Assembly (NCBI GenBank): GCA_034110465.1
Contig: JAWUZD010000003.1
Span: forward strand, 248,001 to 312,000
Reading direction: 5' to 3'
Origin: Aurantibacter sp034110465
GTDB taxonomy: Bacteria; Bacteroidota; Bacteroidia; Flavobacteriales; Flavobacteriaceae
Length of the DNA stretch: 64,000 nt
In this document: positions 17,207 through 25,732 of the stretch, one piece after another
How positions within the stretch are numbered: the stretch's first letter is position 1
Layout of the letters: the number at the start of each line of letters is the position of its first letter
The notes under the pieces: model-generated
What the model saw: the letters and a program-made list of their open reading frames with translations, nothing else
Databases searched by the model: none
Told to the model about the DNA's origin: nothing
Made by a program: the position numbers and the translations under genes

Positions 17207-17281
17207 TTACATATACAGAACCTCGCTTCTTTTGCTAAAGAAGAAATACCAGCTTGAATATGAATTTGTATTTATTGTCAT
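17207..17281 (-). CDS. 24-residue leader peptide of the aromatic operon
   Basis: The ORF starts at the ATG at 17281 and stops at TAA 17209-17207. The peptide reads MTINTNSYSSWYFFFSKR and then SEVLYM. Seven of its 24 residues are aromatic: Tyr8, Trp11, Tyr12, Phe13-15 and Tyr23. The Phe codons overlap the 5' arm of the first leader hairpin. All three aromatic amino acids occur in the WYFFF run, so starvation for any of them could stall the ribosome near the control point. It is too short for ordinary gene callers. Confidence 0.85.
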   Translation of the reverse strand: MTINTNSYSSWYFFFSKRSEVLYM

Positions 17282-17365
17282 AATTATGAAGCTAAAGTAG
17301 AAAAAAAATTAGAACTGAAATCATTTATTTTATTTTTTTTCGTTTCTATACTATAGAAAAAGGTC

Positions 17366-17373
17366 TATTTTTG
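17366..17373 (+). promoter_or_regulatory. Candidate -7 box of gldA
   Basis: TATTTTTG matches TAnnTTTG perfectly and ends 15 bases before the chosen gldA ATG. It overlaps the alternative TTG at 17371, which argues against that upstream start. Confidence 0.55.
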
Positions 17374-17388
17374 ATAAAAACCCAGTTT

Positions 17389-18282
17389 ATGTCTATTGTT
17401 GTAGAAAATATCACAAAAATTTACGGCTCACAAAAAGCGTTGAATAACATTTCTTTTGAAGTTAAAAAGCCCGAAATAGTAGGTTTTTTAGGTCCAAATG
17501 GCGCAGGAAAATCTACGATGATGAAGATTTTAACCACTTATATTCCTGCAACTTCTGGAAATGCTTCTGTGAATAATTTTGATGTTACTACACAAGAAAA
17601 ACAGGTACAAACTAGTATTGGTTACTTACCAGAACATAATCCATTACATTTAGAATTGTATGTTAAAGAATATTTAGCTTACAATGCGTCTATTTATAAT
17701 GTTGATAAAAATAGAATTAACGAAGTAATTGAACTTACTGGTTTAACGCCAGAAAGTCATAAAAAAATAGGGCAATTATCTAAAGGTTACAGGCAACGTG
17801 TTGGTTTAGCAAATGCGCTATTACATAATCCTGATGTTTTAATTTTAGATGAACCAACTACAGGTTTAGATCCAAACCAATTAATAGATATTAGAGAACT
17901 TATTAAATCCATTGGAAAAGAGAAAACGGTTTTTTTAAGTACACATATTATGCAAGAAGTTGAAGCTATGTGCGATCGTGTTATTATTATTAATAAAGGA
18001 GAAATTGTAGCCAACAAAAGTTTAGATGCATTACGCCAAGGACAAGATCAAGTGGTTATTGTAGAATTTGATTACCGCGTTGAAGATGCTTTTTTATTAA
18101 AACTACCAAACGCAACTAAAGTAAAAAATACGCATGATTTTATTTACGAAATTACTTTTAACACGCAAAACGATATGCGTAGTTACGTGTTTGATTTTGC
18201 GCACGATAATGAGTTGAAAATTCTTCAACTAAATCAAAAGAATGCAAGTTTAGAGAGTATGTTTAGAGAGTTGACGAGTTAA
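17389..18282 (+). CDS. gldA: Gliding-motility ABC transporter ATP-binding protein GldA
   Basis: This ATPase subunit of the GldAFG transporter is associated with flavobacterial gliding. The 297 residues (from MSIVVENITKIYG) show Walker A GPNGAGKS (about 33-40), the LSKGYRQRVGLA signature, Walker B VLILDEPTTGLD and the H-loop STHIM. YLPEHNPLHLELYVKEYLAYN is characteristic of the GldA subgroup. I moved the start six codons downstream from a TTG because a promoter box overlaps that codon and the family starts with MSI. GldF and GldG are not in this window. Confidence 0.9.
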   Translation: MSIVVENITKIYGSQKALNNISFEVKKPEIVGFLGPNGAGKSTMMKILTTYIPATSGNASVNNFDVTTQEKQVQTSIGYLPEHNPLHLELYVKEYLAYNASIYNVDKNRINEVIELTGLTPESHKKIGQLSKGYRQRVGLANALLHNPDVLILDEPTTGLDPNQLIDIRELIKSIGKEKTVFLSTHIMQEVEAMCDRVIIINKGEIVANKSLDALRQGQDQVVIVEFDYRVEDAFLLKLPNATKVKNTHDFIYEITFNTQNDMRSYVFDFAHDNELKILQLNQKNASLESMFRELTS

Positions 18283-18304
18283 ATTCCTTTTTCCGTTTCC
18301 CCCA

Positions 18305-18439
18305 TTAAAACAAAACAGAAGAAATAGACCAAAAGCAAGAAGATAGCGAAATACAAAGTATAATCAAGAACTTTGTTGTTTTTCTTTTTTTCTCTACACT
18401 TAAAAACAAATTTAATATCGCTTCAAAAAAATCTGTCAT
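18305..18439 (-). CDS. Possible 44-residue membrane microprotein
   Basis: A short ATG-initiated ORF on the minus strand encodes MTDFFEAILNLFLSVEKK, a basic KRKTTK segment, then one hydrophobic helix (FLIILCISLSSCFWSISS) to the stop. An amphipathic start followed by a positive patch and a transmembrane helix is a plausible small membrane protein, in a gap that otherwise holds nothing. No homology is claimed and chance cannot be excluded. Confidence 0.35.
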   Translation of the reverse strand: MTDFFEAILNLFLSVEKKRKTTKFLIILCISLSSCFWSISSVLF

Positions 18440-18495
18440 TATAAAAATTATTTTACTTTTTACCAAGAGATTCCTGCCTGCTTAGGAATTCATTA

Positions 18496-19239
18496 TCACT
18501 CAAAAATTACGCGACCAATATATTGCTCCTGAATATCTAAATCTGCTGGTGTATTTACAGAAATCACATTTCCTGTACTTATTAGGTTTGCAGACAATTT
18601 AACTTGTGGATTTACCGTAATATCGTTTGTTCCTCTATGGAATATATTTACTTCTTGCGCTATTAAATATCGACCTTCAAATCTTGAATCTCCAGATGCA
18701 TAAAAAAGAGTTAGCTTATATGTTGTACCAGAAATGGTTGGTGTAGATAGCGCATTTACAGTAACCGATACATTTTGGTTAGCCACTCCTATTTCAAAAT
18801 TTCCAGACCTTGTAAAATCGCCAGAATCGTCTTCCGATAATAATTTTAAGCTTGGATATGTAAGTACACCATTACTCCTAATAGTTAATCCTGTACTACT
18901 TCTAATTTCGTCTACATTTGGTGCTTCAACATAAATCTTAGTAATACCATAATCTCTAGTTAGGTTACAGCCATTATTATCGTATAATTTTAAACGATCG
19001 CCTTCAACTTTAACTTCAATATCGCTCATTAAAAATTCTCCTGTTGCAACGGTAACCTTATAATCTGGTGCTTCAGAAATTATCATCTCTACGTTTTCAA
19101 AAACGGTTATTTTTGTAAATGGCGTTACAGCAAACTCTTGAGTTATGATATCTCCCGAATTCTGAAAGCAATCTGGTGCATTTTCAGAATTACAAGACGC
19201 TAATAAAATTATGACAAATATGTATAGTAGTTTTTTCAT
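18496..19239 (-). CDS. Lipoprotein with DUF2807-type auto-transporter-like adhesin head
   Basis: The protein starts MKKLLYIFVIILLASC, a clear lipoprotein signal with lipobox LLASC. I trimmed 19 codons from the longer reading frame because this ATG begins the signal peptide and avoids overlap with the upstream gene. The mature part (about 230 residues) is a beta-helix-like repeat of short strands (ITVFENVEMIISEAPDYKV, VEAPNVDEIRSS, LTIRSNGVLTYPSLKL), the pattern of the DUF2807 / head-GIN family. It is probably a cell-surface protein. Its stop is followed by A/T-rich DNA with a small palindrome (ATTCCT...AGGAAT near 18472-18489). Confidence 0.82.
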   Translation of the reverse strand: MKKLLYIFVIILLASCNSENAPDCFQNSGDIITQEFAVTPFTKITVFENVEMIISEAPDYKVTVATGEFLMSDIEVKVEGDRLKLYDNNGCNLTRDYGITKIYVEAPNVDEIRSSTGLTIRSNGVLTYPSLKLLSEDDSGDFTRSGNFEIGVANQNVSVTVNALSTPTISGTTYKLTLFYASGDSRFEGRYLIAQEVNIFHRGTNDITVNPQVKLSANLISTGNVISVNTPADLDIQEQYIGRVIFE

Positions 19240-19249
19240 TTTAAATAAA

Positions 19250-20362
19250 TTATAATCTAACACCAATTCCAAATTCAACAGCTTCAGCTTTTGCACCGTG
19301 AGATTTTAAAGTTGCTGCTGCAAAAATCTTCTTCCCAAAATAACGTTTCAATCCTACTCTGTTATAAACCTGACCTTCAAAATCGAATGGATAATATACA
19401 TAATAACCTAGTTGAGCTATAATAGACATTTTATTAATAAATAATTCGTGACCAACAAAAACACCTACACGTTTATAATCTTCGTCTCCAGAAACGTCTT
19501 CGTTTGGAAATGCTATAGATGTATATTTAATATGTTCTTCTAAAAACTTAGAAAAGAAAACATCTGTTCCAAATTGAATGGCAGATTTTCGGTTTAAGCG
19601 TTTATCTGCATATGCCGAAAGAATATAAAAAGGAAATTGTCCTGTTCCAACAACATCGCTTTCGTTAATTCCTGTTCTAAATGCAACATTAAATTTTATA
19701 GGTTCTTTAAATTTCTTCTCTTCGGTTGAGGCTTGATATTTTGGAATATCTTTATAATCCAAATTGTACGTTGCGCCTACATTAAAAGCAAAGGTATTTG
19801 TAGATGTGTTTGGCGCTTTTACATTAGCATTAGAATAATGTATTAGAGAAATTCCTGCTTTTACACCAAAGCCTTTATACAAGTTTGACTTATTATAATT
19901 AAGCATTAAATAGGTAGAGCTTAACAATTTTGTTCCAAATGCATTGTTTCTATAGTTGGTTACTTTATCGTATGGATTTGTTGTTAATGCAATTCCTTGA
20001 CCAATTCTAAATTGTAAATTACGATTTAAAAAGTAAAAATTATAATGTCCATAAACACTGTAATTATCTCCTAAATTTTCATTTTTTAAATCCTGATAAA
20101 TAAAAGAAAAACCATAATCTGGATAATTAAAACGACTTTCCCAAGCGTTAAATCCATACGTTTTTTTATTATATGCTGCTATAAAACCAGTTGGATGACC
20201 TGTAATTAAATGTGAAATATCTGGATTATGTAACAAAATACTTCCGTAGAAATAATTGATTTCTAATTCTGTAGTATGTGTTCTAGCAGAAGTATCTTCA
20301 GTTTCTTGAGCAAAAACGCAGAAACTAGATAAAAATAGTAAACAATAAAAAAGCGACTTCAT
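19250..20362 (-). CDS. PagL-like acyloxyacyl hydrolase family outer-membrane protein
   Basis: After a signal peptide (MKSLFYCLLFLSSFCVFAQ) the roughly 370-residue protein is barrel-like throughout. The segment ISLIHYSNANVKAPNT (about 172-187) carries the H-x-S-N pattern of lipid A 3-O-deacylase PagL. The protein is about twice the size of a classical PagL, as in the Bacteroidota members called acyloxyacyl hydrolases. I start at the ATG at 20362, since the upstream codon is TTG. Deacylase activity is inferred from the motif only. It lies 10 bases before the DUF2807 lipoprotein gene. Confidence 0.78.
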   Translation of the reverse strand: MKSLFYCLLFLSSFCVFAQETEDTSARTHTTELEINYFYGSILLHNPDISHLITGHPTGFIAAYNKKTYGFNAWESRFNYPDYGFSFIYQDLKNENLGDNYSVYGHYNFYFLNRNLQFRIGQGIALTTNPYDKVTNYRNNAFGTKLLSSTYLMLNYNKSNLYKGFGVKAGISLIHYSNANVKAPNTSTNTFAFNVGATYNLDYKDIPKYQASTEEKKFKEPIKFNVAFRTGINESDVVGTGQFPFYILSAYADKRLNRKSAIQFGTDVFFSKFLEEHIKYTSIAFPNEDVSGDEDYKRVGVFVGHELFINKMSIIAQLGYYVYYPFDFEGQVYNRVGLKRYFGKKIFAAATLKSHGAKAEAVEFGIGVRL

Positions 20363-20448
20363 AAACAAATTTTGAAGTCGCTAAAATACTTATTTTAAAT
20401 GAGTTCTGCTTCGAATAAAACCGAAGATAAAACTTAACATCAAACTAG

Positions 20449-20778
20449 TTAAGATTCTGGTGCTAATGTAATTTCTAAATGATGTAATTTTTCTGTAATT
20501 GGAACCTGACAACTTAAACGACTATTCGCTTTGACATTGAAAGCTTCTGAAAGCATTGCTTCTTCATCGTCTTCCATAGGCTTCAGTTCAATATCATTCT
20601 CTACATAACATTGGCAAGAAGCACACATTGCCATTCCGCCACAAATACCAATAGTTCCTTCTGGAGCAAGTTCGTAAGAACGAACAACTTCCATTAAATT
20701 CATAGCCATATCGGTTGGTGCCTGAACCTCGTGTTTCACGCCATCGCGATCTGTAATAAAAACAGTAACATCTTCCAT
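20449..20778 (-). CDS. [2Fe-2S] ferredoxin, adrenodoxin type
   Basis: The roughly 109-residue electron carrier has the cluster motif C-GGMAM-C-AS-C (near residues 43-52) and a fourth Cys in RLSCQVPI (near 91), matching vertebrate-type ferredoxins. I start at the ATG at 20778 (MEDVTVFITDRDG), because the longer frame has an unrelated N-terminus. A TATTTTTG box on the minus strand (20844-20851) lies about 65 bases upstream. Its reductase partner is not obvious nearby. Support for MetH reactivation by the adjacent methionine genes is conceivable but unproven. Confidence 0.9.
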   Translation of the reverse strand: MEDVTVFITDRDGVKHEVQAPTDMAMNLMEVVRSYELAPEGTIGICGGMAMCASCQCYVENDIELKPMEDDEEAMLSEAFNVKANSRLSCQVPITEKLHHLEITLAPES

Positions 20779-20880
20779 AATTATAATAAACTGGTTAACA
20801 TATCTAAGTGTCAATAGTTATACCACTAAAAACATTAATTACTACAAAAATAATTTATTATTCTTTAGAAACCTTATGTA

Positions 20881-21837
20881 TTAAAATACTTTTTCGGCAA
20901 TTGCTTTTATATTATCACTTTTTCCCATTGAGTAATAATGCAATACAGGAACACCTGCATTTAATAATTCTTGACTTTGATTAATTGTCCATTCTACTCC
21001 AACCTGTCTTACTTCTTTATTTGTTTTACAAGCATCAATAGCGCTAATTAAATCTTCTGGTAAATCTATTTTAAAAACTTGCGGTAACAATTGTAAATGC
21101 CGTTTAATTGCTATTGGTTTTATTCCTGGAATAATCGGTATCGTAATTCCTTCATTCCTAGCTGCTTTAACAAAATCAAAATATTTTTTATTATCAAAAA
21201 ACATTTGAGTAACTACATAATCTGCACCAGCAGAGACCTTTTCTTTAAGGCGACGTAAATCTGTTTTCAAACTTGGTGATTCTAAATGTTTTTCTGGATA
21301 ACCAGCCACACCAATACAAAAATTAGATTTTTCTGAAGCCTCAATTACTTCATGTAAGTACTTTCCTTTATTCATTTGATTGATTTGCTCTACCAAACCC
21401 ATTGCAAATTGATGTCCGCCATTACTTGATTCAAAATATTTTTGATGACTCATTGCATCGCCACGTAAAGCCATTAGATTATCAATTCCTAAATAATGAC
21501 AATCCACTAACAAATACTCAGTTTCTTCTTTTGTAAATCCACCACATAGAACATGTGGAACCGTATCTACATCATATTTGTGCTTTATTGCTGCACAAAT
21601 CCCAACACTTCCTGGTCGCATTCTTGTTATTTTACGTTCTAACAATCCATTTGACTTATCTATATAAATATATTCTTCTCGAGATGTTGTGACATCTATA
21701 AATGGTGGTTTAAATTCCATTAATGGATCTATATTTTTATACAACTCCTGAATATTATTACCCTTTTTGGGGGGAATAATTTCGAAAGAAAATAAGGTTT
21801 TTCCATTAGCTTTTTTAATATGCTCTGTTACTTTCAT
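20881..21837 (-). CDS. metF: Methylenetetrahydrofolate reductase MetF
   Basis: This FAD enzyme reduces 5,10-methylene-THF to the 5-methyl-THF used by MetH. The 318-residue TIM-barrel protein starts MKVTEHIKKANGKTLFSFE and contains FEIIPPKKG, DVTTSRE, NLMALRGD and TQMFFDNKKY at the usual places. I start at the ATG at 21837; the longer frame begins at TTG. It is the last gene of the methionine cluster, 51 bases after the large MetH subunit. Confidence 0.96.
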   Translation of the reverse strand: MKVTEHIKKANGKTLFSFEIIPPKKGNNIQELYKNIDPLMEFKPPFIDVTTSREEYIYIDKSNGLLERKITRMRPGSVGICAAIKHKYDVDTVPHVLCGGFTKEETEYLLVDCHYLGIDNLMALRGDAMSHQKYFESSNGGHQFAMGLVEQINQMNKGKYLHEVIEASEKSNFCIGVAGYPEKHLESPSLKTDLRRLKEKVSAGADYVVTQMFFDNKKYFDFVKAARNEGITIPIIPGIKPIAIKRHLQLLPQVFKIDLPEDLISAIDACKTNKEVRQVGVEWTINQSQELLNAGVPVLHYYSMGKSDNIKAIAEKVF

Positions 21838-21888
21838 TACTATAAATCTTGTGTGTGAATTTTGATTGCTATCTGAAAACAAATGCTA

Positions 21889-24585
21889 CTACTTCGCTAA
21901 ATTTGGACCCAACCATTTTTCAGCTTCGTCGTTAGAGATACCTCTACGTTTAGCGTAATCTTTTAATTGATCTTGTGTTATTTTACCTAAACCGAAGTAT
22001 TTAGCTTGTTGATTTGCAAAATAATAACCACTTACACTAGCTGCTGGCCACATAGCTAAACTTTCTGTCAATTCTACTCCGATAGTTTCTTTGACTCTTA
22101 ATAACCTCCAAATAGTTTTCTTTTCTAAATGATCTGGACAAGCTGGATATCCTGGTGCTGGACGAATTCCTTTGTATTGTTCTTTTATTAATTCTTCATT
22201 AGTTAATGTTTCAACACTATCATAACCCCAATAATTTGTCCTAACTTCTTTATGTAAATATTCCGCAAAAGCTTCAGCTAATCTATCAGCTAATGCTTTT
22301 ATCATAATACTATTATAATCGTCTAAATTAGCTTCAAATTCTTCCGCTAATTCTTTTGTTCCAAATCCAGTTGTAACGCAAAATGTTCCAAAATAATCTT
22401 GTATTCCAGAATCTTTTGGTGCAATAAAATCGGATAAAGCAAAACTTGGTTTTCCTTCGCGTTTCTTTAATTGTTGACGTAGTGTTAAGAAATTGAATAT
22501 CTCTTCTTTAGATAATGAATCAAGTTCTGTATTGCAATCTTTAATTGTCACCTCAATATCATCATCATTTATTGTATTCGCTGGGAAAACCCCAAAAACA
22601 GCTTTTGCTTTTAGTAATTTTTCGTCTAATACTTTTTGTAATAATTCTTTAGCGTCTTTAAATAATTCTGTGGCTTGTTCTCCTACAACCCCATCGGTTA
22701 AAATATCTGGATATTTACCGTGTAAATCCCAACTTCTAAAAAATGGAATCCAATCAATAAAATCGACTAATTTATTTAAATCCATAGATTCTACAACTTG
22801 TTTTCCTAATTTTTTTGGTGGTGTTATGGTTGTAGTTTTCCAATCTATTTGAAACTTATTCTTTCGAGCATCTTCAATAGATATGTAATCTTTTTTCTTT
22901 GTTCTGCTTAAAAATTGATCTCTGAATTTATCGTAATCTTCTCTAATTTTAAGTTTAAAAATAACGTTATCCTTCTTTAATAAATCGCCAACAACAGTTA
23001 CAGCTCTTGATGCATCGTTAACGTGAATAACCGTGTTTTTATAATTCGGCGCAATTTTAACTGCAGAATGCGCTCTTGATGTTGTTGCGCCACCAACCAT
23101 TAATGGAAGCATTAAACCTTGGCGTTCCATTTCTTTCGAGATGTAAACCATTTCGTCTAAAGATGGCGTAATTAAACCACTCAAACCAATAATATCTACT
23201 TGATGCTTTATAGCTTCCTGAATAATTTTTTCTGGCGGCACCATAACACCTAAATCAACTATTTCGTAGTTATTACATGCTAAAACAACACCTACAATAT
23301 TTTTACCAATATCGTGAACATCGCCTTTTACGGTTGCCATTAAAATCTTACCAGCAAATTCTTGTTTACCGTCTTTTTCAGCTTCAATAAATGGTTGTAA
23401 ATAAGCGACTGCTTTTTTCATTACACGAGCAGATTTAACGACTTGAGGTAAAAACATTTTTCCACTTCCAAATAAATCACCAACCACATTCATACCAACC
23501 ATTAATGGTCCTTCAATAACATCTAAAGGTCTATTAAAAGTAGTGCGTGCTTCTTCTATATCTTCAACTATAAAGGCATCTAATCCTTTTACTAAAGCGT
23601 GAGAAACACGTTCTTGTAATGGTTTTTCTCGCCATTCTAAAACGGTAGCTTCTGTTTCTTTCTTAGTTCCTTTAAGTGTTTCTGCAATATCTAATAAACG
23701 CTCTGTTGCGTCATCGCTTCTATCAAATAAAACATCTTCAACACATTTTAAAAGGTCTTTTGGAATTTCGTCATAAATCTCTAACATTGTAGGATTTACA
23801 ATTCCTATGTTCATTCCATTTTTAATGGCGTGATATAAAAAAGCAGAGTTAATAGCTTCTCTAACTATATTATTTCCTCTAAATGAAAACGATACATTAC
23901 TTACGCCTCCAGAAACATTGGCATAAAGTAAATTTTCTCTAATCCATTTTGTTGCATCAAAGAAATCGACTGCATTTTTTCTATGCTCGTCCATTCCTGT
24001 TGCTACAGGAAATATATTAGGATCAAAAATGATATCTTGAGGTGCAAAGTTGACTTCGTTAACCAAGATATCGTAAGATCGCTTACAAATGTCGATTCTA
24101 CGCTGATATGTATCTGCTTGTCCAACCTCATCAAAAGCCATAACAACAACTGCGGCTCCATAACGTTTAATTAGTTTTGCACGTTGCTTAAATTCGGTTT
24201 CGCCTTCTTTTAAACTTATTGAGTTAACCACACATTTACCTTGTGCGACTTTTAAACCAGCTTCTATTATTTCCCATTTCGAGCTATCAATCATAATAGG
24301 TACACGAGAAATGTCTGGCTCCGATGCTATTAAATTTAAAAAGGTTGTCATAGCATAAACGCCATCTAACATACCTTCGTCCATATTAACATCTATAATT
24401 TGTGCGCCGCCATCTACTTGATCTCTGGCAACACTTAAAGCTTCTTCGTATTTTTCTTCCTTAATTAAACGAAGAAATTTACGAGAACCTGTAACGTTAG
24501 TTCTTTCACCAACATTTATAAAATTAGATTCAGGTGTTACAACTAAAGGCTCAAGACCTGATAATGTTAAATATTTATTTGCCAT
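21889..24585 (-). CDS. metH: Methionine synthase, folate- / B12- / activation-domain protein
   Basis: This 898-residue protein is the C-terminal three quarters of cobalamin-dependent methionine synthase. The pterin-binding domain starts at once (VGERTNVTGSRKF, 26-38). The cobalamin-binding domain carries the D-V-H-D-I-G motif (near 420) that supplies the cobalt-ligating histidine. The activation domain ends the protein, with RPAPGYPACPDHLEK binding SAM (near 815). The homocysteine-binding domain is on the separate gene upstream, with a TAATG one-base overlap. The two together match E. coli MetH in length, so the split is architectural rather than degenerative. Confidence 0.96.
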   Translation of the reverse strand: MANKYLTLSGLEPLVVTPESNFINVGERTNVTGSRKFLRLIKEEKYEEALSVARDQVDGGAQIIDVNMDEGMLDGVYAMTTFLNLIASEPDISRVPIMIDSSKWEIIEAGLKVAQGKCVVNSISLKEGETEFKQRAKLIKRYGAAVVVMAFDEVGQADTYQRRIDICKRSYDILVNEVNFAPQDIIFDPNIFPVATGMDEHRKNAVDFFDATKWIRENLLYANVSGGVSNVSFSFRGNNIVREAINSAFLYHAIKNGMNIGIVNPTMLEIYDEIPKDLLKCVEDVLFDRSDDATERLLDIAETLKGTKKETEATVLEWREKPLQERVSHALVKGLDAFIVEDIEEARTTFNRPLDVIEGPLMVGMNVVGDLFGSGKMFLPQVVKSARVMKKAVAYLQPFIEAEKDGKQEFAGKILMATVKGDVHDIGKNIVGVVLACNNYEIVDLGVMVPPEKIIQEAIKHQVDIIGLSGLITPSLDEMVYISKEMERQGLMLPLMVGGATTSRAHSAVKIAPNYKNTVIHVNDASRAVTVVGDLLKKDNVIFKLKIREDYDKFRDQFLSRTKKKDYISIEDARKNKFQIDWKTTTITPPKKLGKQVVESMDLNKLVDFIDWIPFFRSWDLHGKYPDILTDGVVGEQATELFKDAKELLQKVLDEKLLKAKAVFGVFPANTINDDDIEVTIKDCNTELDSLSKEEIFNFLTLRQQLKKREGKPSFALSDFIAPKDSGIQDYFGTFCVTTGFGTKELAEEFEANLDDYNSIMIKALADRLAEAFAEYLHKEVRTNYWGYDSVETLTNEELIKEQYKGIRPAPGYPACPDHLEKKTIWRLLRVKETIGVELTESLAMWPAASVSGYYFANQQAKYFGLGKITQDQLKDYAKRRGISNDEAEKWLGPNLAK

Positions 24586-25586
24586 TATGCTAAAACTTCT
24601 ATTTGACGCGGTTTATACTTTTCTGAAATTTCTGCAATAGCTGTAATATGCGCAGGACTTGTCCCACAACAACCACCAATAATATTTATTAAATTATTTT
24701 TTAAATAAGCTTCAATAAAATCTTGCATTTCTTTTGGAGTCTCGTCGTACTCTCCAAAAGCATTTGGCAATCCTGCATTTGGATGTGCCGATGTATGAAG
24801 TTCTGTTAACTGAGATAATCGCTGTAAATAAGGTTGTAATTGTTCTGCTCCTAAAGCACAATTAAATCCAACACTTAATAATGGGATATGAGATATTGAA
24901 GCTAAAAAGGCTTCAACAGTTTGACCAGACAATGTTCTACCTGAAGCATCTGTTATTGTCCCAGAAACCATAATTGGAATATCTATAACACGTTCTTCTT
25001 TTACTTCTTCTATTGCAAATAATGCGGCTTTAGCATTAAGTGTATCAAAAATAGTTTCTACTAATAGTAAATCTACGCCACCATCAATTAGAGCTTCGGT
25101 TTGTTGCTTATATGCTATTCTTAATTCATCGAAAGTAATAGCTCTATATTCTGGTCGATTTACATCTGGACTTAAACTTGCTGTTCGGTTTGTTGGCCCA
25201 ATACTACCAGCTACAAAACGCGGTTTATGAGGTTCTTTTGCCGTAAATTCTACTGCTACTTGTTTTGCTATTTTAGCTGACTCGAAATTTAATTCGTAAA
25301 CCAAATCTTCCATTTGGTAATCTGCCATAGCTATTATAGTTCCAGAAAACGTGTTGGTTTCTACAATATCTGCACCTGCCTCAAAATACTTGGCGTGAAT
25401 ATCCGCAATTGCTTTTGGTTGGGTTAAAGACAATAAATCGTTATTTCCTTTTAATGAACTTGGATAATCTTTAAAGCGTTCGCCACGAAAATCTTCTTCC
25501 GAAAAATTGTATTCCTGAAGCATTGTTCCCATTGCGCCATCTAATACTAAAATTCGTTTTTTAAGTTCTTCTTTTATATTACTCAT
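24585..25586 (-). CDS. Methionine synthase, homocysteine-binding domain protein
   Basis: The 333-residue protein is the N-terminal homocysteine S-methyltransferase domain of MetH. It has VLDGAMGTMLQ (14-24), the first zinc-ligand Cys in VGFNCALGAEQLQP (about 240) and the paired Cys of IIGGCCGTSPAHI (about 306). It ends naturally after about 330 residues, where E. coli MetH continues into the pterin domain. The stop codon overlaps the start of the large subunit as TAATG, so translation is probably coupled and the proteins presumably form one complex. Confidence 0.94.
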   Translation of the reverse strand: MSNIKEELKKRILVLDGAMGTMLQEYNFSEEDFRGERFKDYPSSLKGNNDLLSLTQPKAIADIHAKYFEAGADIVETNTFSGTIIAMADYQMEDLVYELNFESAKIAKQVAVEFTAKEPHKPRFVAGSIGPTNRTASLSPDVNRPEYRAITFDELRIAYKQQTEALIDGGVDLLLVETIFDTLNAKAALFAIEEVKEERVIDIPIMVSGTITDASGRTLSGQTVEAFLASISHIPLLSVGFNCALGAEQLQPYLQRLSQLTELHTSAHPNAGLPNAFGEYDETPKEMQDFIEAYLKNNLINIIGGCCGTSPAHITAIAEISEKYKPRQIEVLA

Positions 25587-25685
25587 TTTTAATTCTTAGT
25601 TTAAAATTGTTAGCCATTAGTTTTTTTTGCTTTTGACTGCGTTCAAACGAACAATCATTTTATTTATTTAGTAATCTATAACATT

Positions 25686-25713
25686 GGATTCTGCGTCGGA
25701 GCTCAGAATGACA
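25686..25713. repeat. Short palindromic repeat, copy 1
   Basis: The 27-base core GATTCTGCGTCG...CAGAATGACA recurs at 40419-40445 with four mismatches, all in the loop region. ATTCTG and CAGAAT are the arms. It lies in the gap between metZ and the MetH small-subunit gene. Confidence 0.6.
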
Positions 25714-25732
25714 ACGTTTGGTAATTTTCAAA

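Larger units (their letters stand above)
17157..17281 (-). promoter_or_regulatory. Aromatic amino-acid transcription attenuator
   Basis: The leader contains four segments in the classical order. Segment 1 (17243-17237, CTTCTTT) lies over the three consecutive Phe codons and pairs with AAAGAAG (17232-17226). The following CGAGGTT (17225-17219) can pair instead with AAGCCTCG (17184-17177, one bulged G), which is the 5' arm of the terminator. A ribosome stalled on the Phe codons would cover segment 1, free segment 2 and prevent the terminator. Sufficient charged tRNA-Phe would let it form. The pairing is read from sequence; regulation is inferred from established amino-acid attenuators. Confidence 0.85.

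Noticed and set aside
17282..17345. Promoter for the pheA leader (TACTTTAG near 17295)
   Set aside because: It matches the -7 consensus at only seven of eight positions and no -33 element is clear, so I did not annotate it.
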